From positions 1-38,694 of the forward strand of contig NZ_JAGGPN010000046.1 of NCBI RefSeq assembly GCF_018613795.1: DNA of 38,694 nt, written 5' to 3'. The first letter of the stretch is position 1. Each line of letters begins with the position of its first letter. This stretch comes from Arthrobacter sp. ISL-65 (GTDB lineage Bacteria; Actinomycetota; Actinomycetes; Actinomycetales; Micrococcaceae). Shown here piece by piece: positions 38,378 through 38,694 of this stretch. Both the position numbers and the translations under genes were made by a program. Below the pieces are notes generated by a model that was not told the origin of the DNA, searched no databases, and saw only the letters and a list, made by a program, of their open reading frames with translations.

Positions 38378-38694
38378 GCGTTGAAAGTACCAAGGCGGAG
38401 CGATTAGCTCCAGTGGCGAGGCGCCATTGTCTGTTCGTTGGCCGATCCCTCACCGGACGCTTGCAAGCCGGCTCTGTAGTGGTTGCGGCCCGCCTGCCGG
38501 TTGGGTGTCCTACAAGGTAGGTCCCGAGCCAACCGCAAAAGGCGACCTAACTCAGAGCGCCCAAAGGCGACTTGACGAGATTTCAGAGAGTAGTTATATT
38601 TTTTCCCGTAAGAAAAAGAGAACGGAAGTTCCCCCCGCTTAAAGTAGCTGTAGTTGCCTGTTTAGGGGGAAGCACCGTTGCAGTAACACCTGGT
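38378..38694. other. Right-end stretch, no supported gene
   Basis: No gene is supported; a 71-codon frame (38427-38642) has no protein character. AAAGGCGAC occurs twice, 25 nt apart (38538 and 38563), just before the promoter at 38572-38600. The stretch is markedly more AT-rich near 38590-38630. TTTTTC (38600-38605 region) and GAAAAA downstream could form a short hairpin. Confidence 0.5.
38572..38600 (+). promoter_or_regulatory. Strong sigma-70-type promoter reading off the right edge
   Basis: TTGACG (38572-38577), a 17-nt spacer, and TATATT (38595-38600) give a near-consensus promoter, the best in the window. Two AAAGGCGAC copies lie just upstream. The downstream gene must begin near or past 38694. 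Confidence 0.7.

Noticed and set aside
38610..38694. Signal-peptide-like reading LKVAVVACLGGSTVAVTPG at the right edge
   Set aside because: Hydrophobic after basic residues, but no start codon exists in that frame before it and the gene would lie outside the window.

Overview
The window looks like chromosome from a high-GC actinobacterium of the Micrococcaceae (Arthrobacter / Pseudarthrobacter type). The evidence is the strong G/C bias at third codon positions, frequent GTG starts, the actinobacterial gene order tkt / ctaB / ctaA / ABC transporter / sufR-sufBDC, and protein sequences typical of that family. I saw no rRNA, tRNA, CRISPR array, prophage or intact insertion sequence. All assignments come from reading the sequence; no database search was run.

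Region 1 (1-10.9 kb) is conserved core. The 5' half of transketolase (tkt, cut by the window edge) diverges from heme O synthase (ctaB). ctaB converges on an operon of ABC ATPase, ABC-2 permease and heme A synthase (ctaA). The space between ctaB and ctaA holds two oppositely oriented arrays of a 32-nt repeat around a 36-nt palindrome. Divergent from the ABC operon is the Fe-S assembly operon sufR-sufB-sufD-Rieske-sufC-sufT, which ends in a long hairpin. The cysteine desulfurase (sufS) and sufU are not in it.

Region 2 (10.9-23.4 kb) is accessory catabolism. It holds a membrane-anchored zinc peptidase, an acyl-CoA-ligase-like gene with a thiolase whose second catalytic Cys is replaced by Ser, and then a six-gene minus-strand operon: SDR, amidohydrolase, acyl-CoA dehydrogenase, MaoC hydratase, MHS-type transporter, acyl-CoA ligase. 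The operon is divergent from a MarR regulator with an inverted repeat between them. The gene set closely resembles the cou (hydroxycinnamate, CoA-dependent side-chain shortening) cluster of Rhodococcus. A secreted alpha/beta hydrolase lies beyond the regulator.

Region 3 (23.4-32.7 kb) is mixed. It contains a SAM methyltransferase, a PH-domain membrane protein broken by a one-base frameshift, a proline-iminopeptidase-like hydrolase, small hypotheticals, an SDR, mntH with a manganese-type operator array, a small lipoprotein, and an 830-residue ATP-grasp / phosphohistidine protein with the architecture of rifampin phosphotransferase.

Region 4 (32.7-38.7 kb) carries a possible DNA-damage pair: a DinB2-type Y-family polymerase whose steric-gate residue reads Ile, followed by a radical-SAM protein of the spore-photoproduct-lyase family. 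After it come a YCII protein, a GNAT acetyltransferase relic with an internal deletion, a lipoprotein, a VOC protein and a strong promoter pointing out of the right edge.
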